From NCBI RefSeq assembly GCF_016888135.1, contig NZ_JACSWB010000164.1:1-64000 (forward strand): 64,000 nt of DNA, read 5' to 3'. Positions 25,077 through 33,259 of this stretch are shown piece after piece. This DNA is from Leptolyngbya sp. CCY15150 (GTDB taxonomy: Bacteria > Cyanobacteriota > Cyanobacteriia > RECH01). Both the position numbers and the translations under genes were made by a program. The notes beneath the pieces were generated by a model. That model did not search any database and was not told the origin of the DNA. It saw nothing but the letters and a program-made list of their open reading frames with translations. The number at the start of each line of letters is the position of its first letter. Position 1 is the stretch's first letter.

Positions 25077-26237
25077 ATGGCTAGTTTGTTTGTGCATAAG
25101 GAGCCCGATCCATTGAACGGTGTACCTGAACAACGGTTTACGTTGTCTCTCTCAAATATTTTGGTGGTGTTGGGGAGCATTGTGCTGGTGGTGCTCCTGT
25201 GGCAACTGCGCAGTTTGCTGCTACTGCTGATGATCTCCGTGGTCTTAGCTGCCACCTTCGCTCCGATTGTGGATTGGGCAGAACAGTGGCGCATCCCGCG
25301 TTGGGTGACGGTGATCTTGGTCTACCTCACCTTGATCTCGGGGATCATTGGCGTCAGCTTGATTATTGGCCCCACGGCCTTCGAGCAAATTGAACGGCTG
25401 ATTCGCAAACTGCCGGTTTACCTCAAAGACGTGTTGGCGATCGCTGAAACCTGGGCGATGCAGCAAAACGAAACCCGTCCAGATTTGGTCAGTCAGCTTT
25501 TTGATCAGTTCTTTGATGTGCAAGGGGTGACCCGCTGGGCCATTACCTCCACCCAAAAAATTCTTCTGCGTTCATTTAGCCTTACCACCGGGTTTGTGGG
25601 GGGCATTTTTAGCCTGATCCTGGCGATCTTCCTCTCGGGCTACATTTTGTCCGATAGCCGCACGCTGTTGGGGAACCTAGCGCGGCTGTTGCCCCAGCCT
25701 TGGGATGAACGCCTTGCTGCGCAGTTTGCCCCCATGACCCAGCGCATGGGCAGCTATATTCGGGGGCGAGTGCTGGTGTCGGCTATTTTGGGCGTGGCAA
25801 TTACCACCAGTCTTGGTTTTCTGGGGCTATCGGAGTATGCCTTGGGTCTGGGAGCGATCGCAGGTGTTACCAACCTGATTCCCTTCTTGGGCCCGATTTT
25901 GGGCTCAATTCCCGCCCTACTCGTTGCCGTTTCCCAGGGGTGGTGGACGTTCCTTTGGGTCTTGCTGCTGTTTGTGATCATCCAAAATATTGAAACCTAC
26001 GTCCTGGATCCGCTCCTCGTGGGCTCCTCCGTAGGGGTGCATCCTCTCTACCAACTTCTGGCCGTGCTAGGGGGCGCGCAGGTTCTGGGCATTATTGGAG
26101 CCTTAATTGTGCCGCCTTGGATTGCTGGCGGTACCGTTTTGCTAGAAAATCTATACCTTCAGCCCAAACTACGTGCCGAACGCCAACTGAAGCTTCAGAA
26201 CCAGGCTGAAGCTTCTGCCCCCGTTTCACCGTCTTAG
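25077..26237 (+). CDS. AI-2E family transporter (PerM/UPF0118)
   Basis: A 386-residue integral membrane protein with the family layout: two N-terminal helices, a long cytosolic segment (about 95-170), then at least five helices, including the motif FLGPILGSIPALLVA and PPWIAG near the end. Family members export autoinducer-2, move other small solutes, or act as Na/H antiporters; the solute here is unknown. ATG 25077 (MASLFVHKEP) is chosen, since the residues added by GTG 25014 are not protein-like. It stands alone. Confidence 0.88.
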   Translation: MASLFVHKEPDPLNGVPEQRFTLSLSNILVVLGSIVLVVLLWQLRSLLLLLMISVVLAATFAPIVDWAEQWRIPRWVTVILVYLTLISGIIGVSLIIGPTAFEQIERLIRKLPVYLKDVLAIAETWAMQQNETRPDLVSQLFDQFFDVQGVTRWAITSTQKILLRSFSLTTGFVGGIFSLILAIFLSGYILSDSRTLLGNLARLLPQPWDERLAAQFAPMTQRMGSYIRGRVLVSAILGVAITTSLGFLGLSEYALGLGAIAGVTNLIPFLGPILGSIPALLVAVSQGWWTFLWVLLLFVIIQNIETYVLDPLLVGSSVGVHPLYQLLAVLGGAQVLGIIGALIVPPWIAGGTVLLENLYLQPKLRAERQLKLQNQAEASAPVSPS

Positions 26238-26418
26238 CTAGGGACCACCAGACCTCCGTAAATCCAGGGAGGGCACCTCAGAAACATCACAAAACCATAC
26301 ATATTCGCTTAGAAAAAACCACGTTTCTCTTCCACGCGCTACGCTATATGGATGTGAACAGTCTGGTTACGCGTTAGACCGGCTGAATCGTTTCCAATCG
26401 CATCAAATTTATGAGTTT

Positions 26419-26604
26419 CTAACTCCAATTGGTTACGATTCGCGCAAACTTCACGGAAGTTCCGTCAGGTTGACTGAATCCCATAGGTAACGAGTCGTCA
26501 GCTTCCCTAGCTGCGCCGTTGAATGCTTCGACAAGCTTGCCCATCGATCCAACTTGTCTTGCTTGATACGGTACCCGTTGGACAACTTCGCTAGCGTAGG
26601 TCAT
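26419..26604 (-). CDS. Hypothetical 61-residue protein
   Basis: Not recognised. From ATG 26604 the product is a soluble, mixed-charge protein (starting MTYASEVVQR, ending FARIVTNWS), with normal codon use for the window and no signal peptide or helix-rich membrane stretch. A TTG at 26625 would add seven residues. It diverges from the DUF1815 gene, so the 154 nt between them may hold two promoters. I found no SD. It is either a lineage-specific gene or chance; the composition favours a gene. Confidence 0.45.
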   Translation of the reverse strand: MTYASEVVQRVPYQARQVGSMGKLVEAFNGAAREADDSLPMGFSQPDGTSVKFARIVTNWS

Positions 26605-26758
26605 GCTGCTGTTACTAAACAGCAAACTAGAAACGACTGTTGATTAGTTTTTCTGTAGTCAAAGCTACGCTAGGTTCGAAAATCCTAATCAGTGGGGTGT
26701 GGAATTCTTAAAAAAAGATTAAAGTGTTTAAATTGTGTGAGGTGACTGGAGGCAACTC

Positions 26759-27100
26759 ATGTTTACACGTCTTGCAGAGCAACATCGACAATTTGTAAAA
26801 GATCTCGTGATGAATCTCCAGGCCATGGCGATTGTGCTGGAGCGTCGCGGCTACTTAGCGTCTTGCTACACCTGTGGCGGGCAGATGAATAGCGCATCAT
26901 TTATGGTGAGCTTAGGTGATAATCACTTGATTCGGTTTTTGGTGTCCGACTACGGCATCACTTGGACGGAAATGCGCGATGATCGCGAACTGATGAAGCT
27001 AGAGGGAGCTGAGGCCATTAGTCAATTGCAGGACTTAGCGAATTTGATTAAATATCACATTCAACCGTCTGAGCAGTTTGCTATCACGAATGCGTCATAG
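26759..27100 (+). CDS. DUF1815 family protein
   Basis: A 113-residue protein of the cyanobacterial family DUF1815, recognised from the conserved block RRGYLASCYTCGGQMNSASF and LVSDYGITWTEMRD. The CYTC pair of cysteines could bind metal or form a disulfide; no function is established. GGAGG (in GACTGGAGGCAACTC) lies 6 nt before the ATG. A mainly AT-rich promoter region separates it from the divergent small gene. Confidence 0.88.
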   Translation: MFTRLAEQHRQFVKDLVMNLQAMAIVLERRGYLASCYTCGGQMNSASFMVSLGDNHLIRFLVSDYGITWTEMRDDRELMKLEGAEAISQLQDLANLIKYHIQPSEQFAITNAS

Positions 27101-27214
27101 GCTAGCCTGACCCCATGACCGATGTGTGATGGCATCTATGATGGGGACTGGCAGTGAGTCGGTAGCTTTCGCCTAACGTAATCCTTAAATCACCTAACGT
27201 TGCAGCTAAGGTGA

Positions 27215-27245
27215 GAGATGTCTGGTGAAAAGATGTCTGGTGAGC
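27215..27245. repeat. Short direct repeat (AGATGTCTGGTGA, two copies)
   Basis: The 13-mer AGATGTCTGGTGA occurs twice with 4 nt in between, just beyond the stop of glcD. No function is suggested. It may be a local slippage product. Confidence 0.5.
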
Positions 27246-27257
27246 AGCGATCGCTCC

Positions 27258-28748
27258 CTAAAAACGCTCTACATTGTCTGGCCACGATTCAGGTACAGCG
27301 TTTCGAGCTGCTTCACCGCAGGTTCGGGGTGTTGGAAAAAGCTTCTCAGGATTCGCTAACCCCCTTGGATTCAGCGCCTGCCGCACGTATTGCATGGTTT
27401 CAAGATCCGAGTCAGAAAACATCTCCGGCATATAGCAGCGTTTGTCTGAGCCAATGCCATGTTCGCCGGAAATACTTCCCCCCACTTGGACACAAAGCTT
27501 CAAAATATCGCCTCCCAGGGCTTCTACCGCTTCTAGCTGCCCCGGTATGGAGTTGTTGTACAAAATCAGGGGATGCAAGTTGCCGTCTCCGGCATGAAAC
27601 ACGTTGGCTACGCGATAGCCATGTTTCTCGCCAAGGGCTTCAATCGCCTGAAGCACTTCCGGTAGCTTGGTTCTAGGAATGACGCCGTCTTGGACGTAGT
27701 AGTCTGGGCTGAGTTTGCCCATGGCCGCAAAGGCCGCCTTCCGCCCCTTCCAAAGCCGCAGCCGTTCTTGTGCCTCGGTGGCGGTGACTACGTTGCGGGC
27801 TCCGTTGCGCCGACAAATCTCGGCAACCCGATCGCTGTTGGCGGAGACGTCTACGGCCAGTCCGTCCAGTTCAATCAGCAAAATGGCGATCGCATCTCGG
27901 GGATAGCAGGCGGTGGCCACCACGTCTTCCACGGCATTGATGCTAAAGTTGTCCATCATTTCCATGCCGGCTGGAATGATCCCGGCGCTGATGATGTCCG
28001 ACACGGCAGCGCCAGCCGCTTCCACACTCATGAAGTCCGCTAGGAGGACTTGGATGGATTCGGGCACCTTGAGAATTTTGAGGGTGATTTCTGTGGCGAT
28101 CCCCAGGGTGCCTTCCGAGCCGACGACAACGCCGGTGAGGTCATAGCCAGGCATCTCCGGTACAGCGCCCCCTAGGTCTTTCACCGATCCATCGGGCAGC
28201 ACCAGCCTGAGTCCTAGGACGTGATTGGTGGTGACGCCATACTTGAGGCAATGCACCCCGCCAGAATTTTCAGCCACGTTCCCGCCGATGGAGCAGACGC
28301 TTTGGCTAGAGGGATCGGGGGCATAGTAGAAACCGGCTCCGCTCACGCTCTGGGTGACCCAGGTGTTGATTACCCCTGGCTGGACGGTGACGCATTGATT
28401 CTCGTAGTCCACCTTGAGGATGCGTTTCATTAAGGTGGTGACAATCAGCACGCTGTTTTCCACCGGCAGAGCACCCCCCGATAGCCCCGTACCCGATCCT
28501 CGGGCAATGAAGGGCACCGAATGGCGATCGCAAAGCTTGACCAAGGCGGCCACTTCCTCCGTGGTGCGAGGCAGGACGACGACCGCAGGACGCTGACGAT
28601 AGCTGGTGAGCCCATCGCATTCATACACCAAGAGTTCTTCCTGGCGCAGGATCACCCGACTTTTGCCCACCACGGCGGTAAAATCCTGAGCGATCGCTGA
28701 CCAGTTGATGCTGGTGGAACTGGGGGGCTTGGGCATCCGGATGGTCAT
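27258..28748 (-). CDS. glcD: Glycolate dehydrogenase FAD subunit GlcD
   Basis: FAD-linked oxidase of the D-lactate/glycolate dehydrogenase family. In cyanobacteria it oxidises glycolate to glyoxylate in the photorespiratory C2 cycle. The FAD-binding type 4 domain includes PFIARGSGTGLSGGA and SIGGNVAENSGGVHCLKYG; the C-terminal domain contains HAGDGNLHPLI and GSISGEHGIG. 496 residues is the family's usual length. AGGA lies 10 nt upstream of the ATG. glcE and glcF are not adjacent, as is normal in cyanobacteria. It is downstream of the SLC13-type permease gene on the same strand. Confidence 0.93.
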   Translation of the reverse strand: MTIRMPKPPSSTSINWSAIAQDFTAVVGKSRVILRQEELLVYECDGLTSYRQRPAVVVLPRTTEEVAALVKLCDRHSVPFIARGSGTGLSGGALPVENSVLIVTTLMKRILKVDYENQCVTVQPGVINTWVTQSVSGAGFYYAPDPSSQSVCSIGGNVAENSGGVHCLKYGVTTNHVLGLRLVLPDGSVKDLGGAVPEMPGYDLTGVVVGSEGTLGIATEITLKILKVPESIQVLLADFMSVEAAGAAVSDIISAGIIPAGMEMMDNFSINAVEDVVATACYPRDAIAILLIELDGLAVDVSANSDRVAEICRRNGARNVVTATEAQERLRLWKGRKAAFAAMGKLSPDYYVQDGVIPRTKLPEVLQAIEALGEKHGYRVANVFHAGDGNLHPLILYNNSIPGQLEAVEALGGDILKLCVQVGGSISGEHGIGSDKRCYMPEMFSDSDLETMQYVRQALNPRGLANPEKLFPTPRTCGEAARNAVPESWPDNVERF

Positions 28749-28875
28749 GGGGATCGCGTCCTAACACAGTATGGGAATCGCAGGGGAGCCGTGCTACCGG
28801 TCGTCGTCTGGGGGCAGGCTAGCGGTAGAAAGATGGCTGTACTCAAATGCTACCGTGAGCAGCCTAGAACGGCTA

Positions 28876-28896
28876 GGGATCAGAGGCATTGATCCC
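28876..28896 (-). terminator. Possible terminator behind the SLC13-type gene
   Basis: GGGATCA (28876-28882) pairs with TGATCCC (28890-28896) around a 7-nt loop, 15 nt after the permease stop. No T-run follows, so it may only stabilise the 3' end. Confidence 0.35.
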
Positions 28897-28910
28897 CCAG
28901 AGATTTTCCC

Positions 28911-30722
28911 CTAGAGTCCATAGATCAGCACAATCAGCAGCGGCGTCACAATGGAGAAAATGAGACTCAGGGGTGCTCCTACGCGGGTAAAGTCTAAGAA
29001 GCGATAGCCCCCTGGCCCATAGACCATGGTGTTAGTTTGATAGCCGATGGGGGTCATGTAGCTATTGGACGCGGCAAAGGTGACGGCAAACATGAAGGCG
29101 AAGGGATTGAGGCTCAGGGCGCGAGCTACCTCAACGGCGATCGGCAGCATGAGCACCACGGAGGCATTATTAGACAGGATTTCCGTTAGCAGTGATGTGG
29201 CCACATAGAAAAGGAAAAGAATCCAGTATCCAGGTAAATTGCCTCCGAGGGCCAGGAGTCCTTGGGCGATCCATTCTGTGGTGCCTGACTTTTGCATGGC
29301 GATGCCCAAGGGGATCAAGCCCGCCAACAGAAAGATAATGTCCCAACGGACGGCACCATAAAGTTCGCCAGGCTTGAGGCAGCCTGTGAGCACCATGGCA
29401 ATCACGCCGGCTAAGGCGGTGACCATAATCGGTGCAATATTGAAAGCCGACAGCACGATGACCGACAAAACAATGGCCACTGATATCCAGGCTTTGTCGG
29501 CTCGCAGGTTTTCAATATCTCGCTGCTCTAGCACCAGCAGCTCCCGCGTGGTCTGTAGACCGAGGATACTATCCCGTGGCCCTTGCACCAACAGCACATC
29601 GCCGAAGCGCAGGGGCACTCGTCCTAGCCGCTTGCGCAACACGTCTTCTCCACGACGAATGGCGAGTACGGTGGTGTTGTAGCGTTGGCGAAACCGGATT
29701 TCCTTGAGGGTTGCGCCGCTAAGTCGAGAATTGGAGAGGATCAAGACTTCCGCAACCTGTTCTTCCCCAGAGCTAATTTCAGAGGCTAAGCTCTCGCCGC
29801 CAAACTGCACTTCGGGCAAGATATCGAGCCCCCGCTCTTCCCGGATACCTAGTAAATCTTCTCGACTGCCCCGCACGATTAAAATATCCCCTGCAGCGAG
29901 CACTTTGTCTGCAAGGGGTTGGGGAAAGTGGGTATTTTCGCGAATGATTTCTAGAACATCAATATCAACTTTGCGCTGCAGTTGGCTAGCACGAAGGGTT
30001 TGGCCAATCAAGCTAGATCGGGCAGAGACGACCACTTCACTGACGTAATCATTGAGCTCATAATCGCGTCCGAGGAATTCACCACGGGGTGGCTTGCGGG
30101 CAGGCAGGAGGTTTGGAGCTACAAGGGATAGGTATGCCATACCAATGCTGAAGACAATGATCCCCAGGATGCTGAACTGAAAGAGAGAAAACTCGCCGTA
30201 GCCCAGTTGAGCCGATATACCGCTGGCCAGGACGTTGGTGGAGGTGCCAATGAGAGTGAGCATGCCTCCCATAACCGTGGCGTAGGAAAGGGGAATCAGC
30301 AGCTTGGAGGGCGATCGCCCTTGAACCTTGCACCAGTCTTCCACAATCGGCAGGAACACGGCGACGACGGCGGTGTTATTGATGAAGGCTGTAATCGGCC
30401 CCACAATCATGCCCATGACGAAGATTTGTTGGGAAATGCGTTGACCGCCCCAGTCAATCAGCCAACTCCGCACGACTTGGATCACCCCTGTGCGAGCAAT
30501 GCCAGCACTGAGGATAAACATGGCCATGACGGTGATGGTGGCTGAGTTGCCAAATCCTGAGACGCCCTCTTCTGGGGTCACCAGACCTAGGAGCATTAGC
30601 AGTACTGCGACCATCAAGGCCGTCAGGTCAACGGGTACCCATTCGGCCACGAAGCTGATCAGCGCTAGCACAATGACCAAGATGGTCTGAAAAATGGGAC
30701 TCATGACGATCGAAATCAGCAT
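28911..30722 (-). CDS. SLC13-type anion permease with two TrkA-C domains
   Basis: A 603-residue membrane transporter of the SLC13/DASS-like group. The N-terminal membrane half contains FINNTAVVAVFLPI and LIGTSTNVLASG. A soluble insert (about 220-400) contains two TrkA-C (RCK_C) repeats, and the C-terminal half has EILSNNASVVLMLPIA and SYMTPIGYQTNTMVYGPG. Cyanobacterial relatives are annotated as sulfate or anion transporters; the substrate here is unproven. TrkA-C domains usually bind small ligands or nucleotides. Two starts are possible: ATG 30722, or ATG 30704 beginning MSPIFQ. Neither has a good SD. Confidence 0.87.
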   Translation of the reverse strand: MLISIVMSPIFQTILVIVLALISFVAEWVPVDLTALMVAVLLMLLGLVTPEEGVSGFGNSATITVMAMFILSAGIARTGVIQVVRSWLIDWGGQRISQQIFVMGMIVGPITAFINNTAVVAVFLPIVEDWCKVQGRSPSKLLIPLSYATVMGGMLTLIGTSTNVLASGISAQLGYGEFSLFQFSILGIIVFSIGMAYLSLVAPNLLPARKPPRGEFLGRDYELNDYVSEVVVSARSSLIGQTLRASQLQRKVDIDVLEIIRENTHFPQPLADKVLAAGDILIVRGSREDLLGIREERGLDILPEVQFGGESLASEISSGEEQVAEVLILSNSRLSGATLKEIRFRQRYNTTVLAIRRGEDVLRKRLGRVPLRFGDVLLVQGPRDSILGLQTTRELLVLEQRDIENLRADKAWISVAIVLSVIVLSAFNIAPIMVTALAGVIAMVLTGCLKPGELYGAVRWDIIFLLAGLIPLGIAMQKSGTTEWIAQGLLALGGNLPGYWILFLFYVATSLLTEILSNNASVVLMLPIAVEVARALSLNPFAFMFAVTFAASNSYMTPIGYQTNTMVYGPGGYRFLDFTRVGAPLSLIFSIVTPLLIVLIYGL

Positions 30723-30939
30723 TCAAGTAAACCAACTGCGTCAGGATTGCGGATGAGAGTTGGGGGTTGGGTTTCCATGACGACAGGTAATGAAATAGAG
30801 TGCCATGGAAAGTTTCGCTAGTATAGCGCTTCGTGGTTCCGAGGAAAGAGGTAGACTGGCTTGGGAATCTAGCTTTTAGGTATCGGGCGGTTATCAGGTT
30901 TGCACCAAGGGTTTCACGCTATGTGTCAGAATGTAAAGC

Positions 30940-31962
30940 GTGTGGATCACTTCGTCACTCACTACAGCGCGCACCCCAACGGTTGCCGCTCTTGGAAATT
31001 TTGATGGTGTCCATCGTGGACATCAAAGGGTTCTTGCGCCAATTTTGCAGGGATCTCCCGTTAATCAGCTAGATTCAGGTTCGGTAGCTACGTCGGGCCA
31101 GCAACCTTCTCAACTTGAGAACTGTCAGGGATCCGATCGCTCTCCTGATCCTAATCCCCAAGGCGATCGCCCGTTGCGAACCGTGGTGACTTTTTTCCCC
31201 CATCCTCGGGAATTTTTTGCCGGAGAACGTCGTCCGTTGCTAACGCCCCTAGATGAGAAGGTGCGGGAGTTGGCCAAGCTGGGAATTGAACAATTGGTTT
31301 TGCTGCCCTTTGACCAAGGCTTAGCGCAGTTGACCCCTCAGGAGTTTGTGCAGCGTATATTGGTCGATGGTCTTGATGCTCGTCATATTAGCGTCGGTGA
31401 AGACTTTTGCTTTGGCCGCGATCGCTCGGGAACAACGGCAGATTTGAGGGCGATCGCGGCGACTTTTGGCGTTCAGGTGACGGTGGTGCCGCTCTATGCT
31501 GATGGGGGCGATCGCATCAGCAGTTCTGCAATTCGCAACGCTCTCAGTCAGGGCACGGTGGCCAGGGCGAACCATCTGCTGGGGCGACCCTATGCCCTCA
31601 CCGGCACGGTGGTGCAGGGGCAGCAGTTGGGGCGTACCCTCGGCTTTCCGACGGCAAATCTAGAGACGCCACCCCAAAAATTACTGCCCCGCCAGGGCGT
31701 CTATGCGGTGTGGGTTGATCTCGACGGCACCCTGCACCCCGGCGTGATGAACCTGGGACATCGCCCTACGGTGAATGGCCTGCAGCAAACCCTAGAGGTG
31801 CATCTGCTGAATTGGTCAGGCGATCTGTACCATCGCCGACTGTCTGTTTTTCTTAGCCACTTTCTGCGCCCCGAACAGAAATTCGACTCCCTGGATGCTC
31901 TGAAGGATCAGATCCAAGCCGACTGCCAGAGGGCGATCCATCTCCTTATTGCTTCAGGCTAG
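30940..31962 (+). CDS. ribF: Bifunctional riboflavin kinase/FAD synthetase RibF
   Basis: Makes FMN from riboflavin and then FAD. The N-terminal FAD synthetase domain has the nucleotidyltransferase motif ALGNFDGVHRGHQ and SSSAIRNALSQG. The C-terminal kinase domain has LGRTLGFPTANLETP and VMNLGHRPTVNG. The 340-residue length is normal, although the first domain has a 35-residue Ser/Gln/Asp-rich insert (about 40-76). The likely start is GTG 30940 (MWITSSLTTARTPTVAALG). No SD is evident and no FMN riboswitch is seen upstream. Confidence 0.94.
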   Translation: MWITSSLTTARTPTVAALGNFDGVHRGHQRVLAPILQGSPVNQLDSGSVATSGQQPSQLENCQGSDRSPDPNPQGDRPLRTVVTFFPHPREFFAGERRPLLTPLDEKVRELAKLGIEQLVLLPFDQGLAQLTPQEFVQRILVDGLDARHISVGEDFCFGRDRSGTTADLRAIAATFGVQVTVVPLYADGGDRISSSAIRNALSQGTVARANHLLGRPYALTGTVVQGQQLGRTLGFPTANLETPPQKLLPRQGVYAVWVDLDGTLHPGVMNLGHRPTVNGLQQTLEVHLLNWSGDLYHRRLSVFLSHFLRPEQKFDSLDALKDQIQADCQRAIHLLIASG

Positions 31963-32151
31963 TACTGCAAGATAGAAGAACGAAGACAGAAAAATGAAAA
32001 GGACTTCCAGGACACATAAGGTTTTCCGCCTGAGCAACTAGGCGGGTTACGTCCGCCTTAGAGTACTAGGGCGTAGTTTAAAACTCATCCAAACCCTGAT
32101 TCTCTTGTACGAAAGATCAAGGGGTTTAGCAGGTTTTAAACCAGAGCCTAG
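31963..32151. other. Short convergent spacer between ribF and cysQ
   Basis: About 189 nt containing CCGCCT/AGGCGG (32026-32031 with 32040-32045) and an AACCC.../...GGGTT inverted repeat near 32093-32123. One of these may act as a two-way terminator, but neither has a clean T-run. Confidence 0.4.
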
Positions 32152-33048
32152 CTATCGGGCATCAATGGCGGCTAAAAGAGTGCGGGCGGTGGTGCAAAGG
32201 TCGGTATGATGCTGACCATTGCTGGCAATCAGACATCCCCACTGGCTCACGTCTCCCCGGTTGTACTGCAAGGGCGTTTCATCGGCGTAGGTGAACTGCC
32301 CGCCAGCTTCCGTCAAAATCAGCTCCGGTGCCGCCATATCCCAATCCTTGGGAGCCGATTTGCCCGAGAGCGAAATATAGACATCGGCCCGTTGCTCCAC
32401 CACCGCTGCAATCTTGCCACCTACGCTGCCCACGGCAATTTGATGTTGGCAAGGAAGCTGCTTCAGCAGTTGGTTAAAGCGGTCATCGCGGTGGGTGCGG
32501 CTCATGACTACGACTAAGTCCTCGGGGCGATCGCGTCGGGATACCTGCAGGGGTGTGGTGGTGCCCTCGGTTGTTTCCACAAAGGCTCCGCCGCCCTTGG
32601 TGGCGTAGTACAGCTTGCCCAGTTCAGGACAGACGACCACCGTCAGCATGGGACGACCTTGGTAGGTCAACGCGATATGGAGCGCATATTCGCCAGTGCG
32701 ATCGATAAAATCGCGGGTGCCATCTAGGGGATCAATAATCCATAGCCAGTCTTCGGGGAAGGGTGCTTGGCATTTCTGCGCTTTGTAGGTTTCTTCACTC
32801 AAGTAGCCAAAGGTGTCTTGCCCAAAGGCGGTGGTTAAGCGATCGAGGATGTAGTGATTGGCGGCCAGATCGGCGGAGGTCACGGGGCCATCCTTGCCTT
32901 CCTGCACATTTAGCCCTGCCTGTGCGCCGACTGGTGTTTCTCCGCGATAGTAGGTCTGTAAAATCTCCGCTGCGCCCCAGCCGATGGAGCGGGTAACCTC
33001 TAGAATATGCTCCGTGGAGAGTCCGGCAATGGTGGTCGGCAAGTTCAC
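32152..33048 (-). CDS. cysQ: 3'(2'),5'-bisphosphate nucleotidase, CysQ/IMPase family
   Basis: A metal-dependent phosphatase. The IMPase-superfamily motifs are IDPLDGTRDF (metal site), GYLSEE upstream of it, and KDWDMAAPELIL near the C-terminus. The N-terminal KDGPVTSADLAANHYILDRL is more CysQ/SAL1-like than IMPase-like. CysQ removes phosphate from PAP or PAPS and so recycles a by-product of sulfate assimilation. GTG 33048 is chosen because GAGGA lies 8 nt upstream and it gives about 298 residues. An upstream ATG at 33282 would add 78 non-conserved residues and overlap the next gene. The true substrate may differ. Confidence 0.8.
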   Translation of the reverse strand: MNLPTTIAGLSTEHILEVTRSIGWGAAEILQTYYRGETPVGAQAGLNVQEGKDGPVTSADLAANHYILDRLTTAFGQDTFGYLSEETYKAQKCQAPFPEDWLWIIDPLDGTRDFIDRTGEYALHIALTYQGRPMLTVVVCPELGKLYYATKGGGAFVETTEGTTTPLQVSRRDRPEDLVVVMSRTHRDDRFNQLLKQLPCQHQIAVGSVGGKIAAVVEQRADVYISLSGKSAPKDWDMAAPELILTEAGGQFTYADETPLQYNRGDVSQWGCLIASNGQHHTDLCTTARTLLAAIDAR

Positions 33049-33259
33049 GCGTAAGATCCTCGCTAATGATAAAGACGGGTGGATGAGGTGATCGACTGTA
33101 GAGATTCCCTTTTGAGCCCATCGCATCATAACAGACCGGTTTGTCGTCGGGTGACGTTTGCTGGTTGGCCTGTGAAATCTCGAATCTACGGAGGCGATCG
33201 CCCTCGGTTGGAAGCAAATATTCGGCAAGGCTAACCGGTTACAGGCATGGGAGCAGCCC

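Noticed and set aside
27215-27245. CRISPR-like direct repeat
   Set aside because: Only two copies of a 13-mer with a 4-nt spacer; CRISPR repeats are longer and have spacers of about 30-40 nt.
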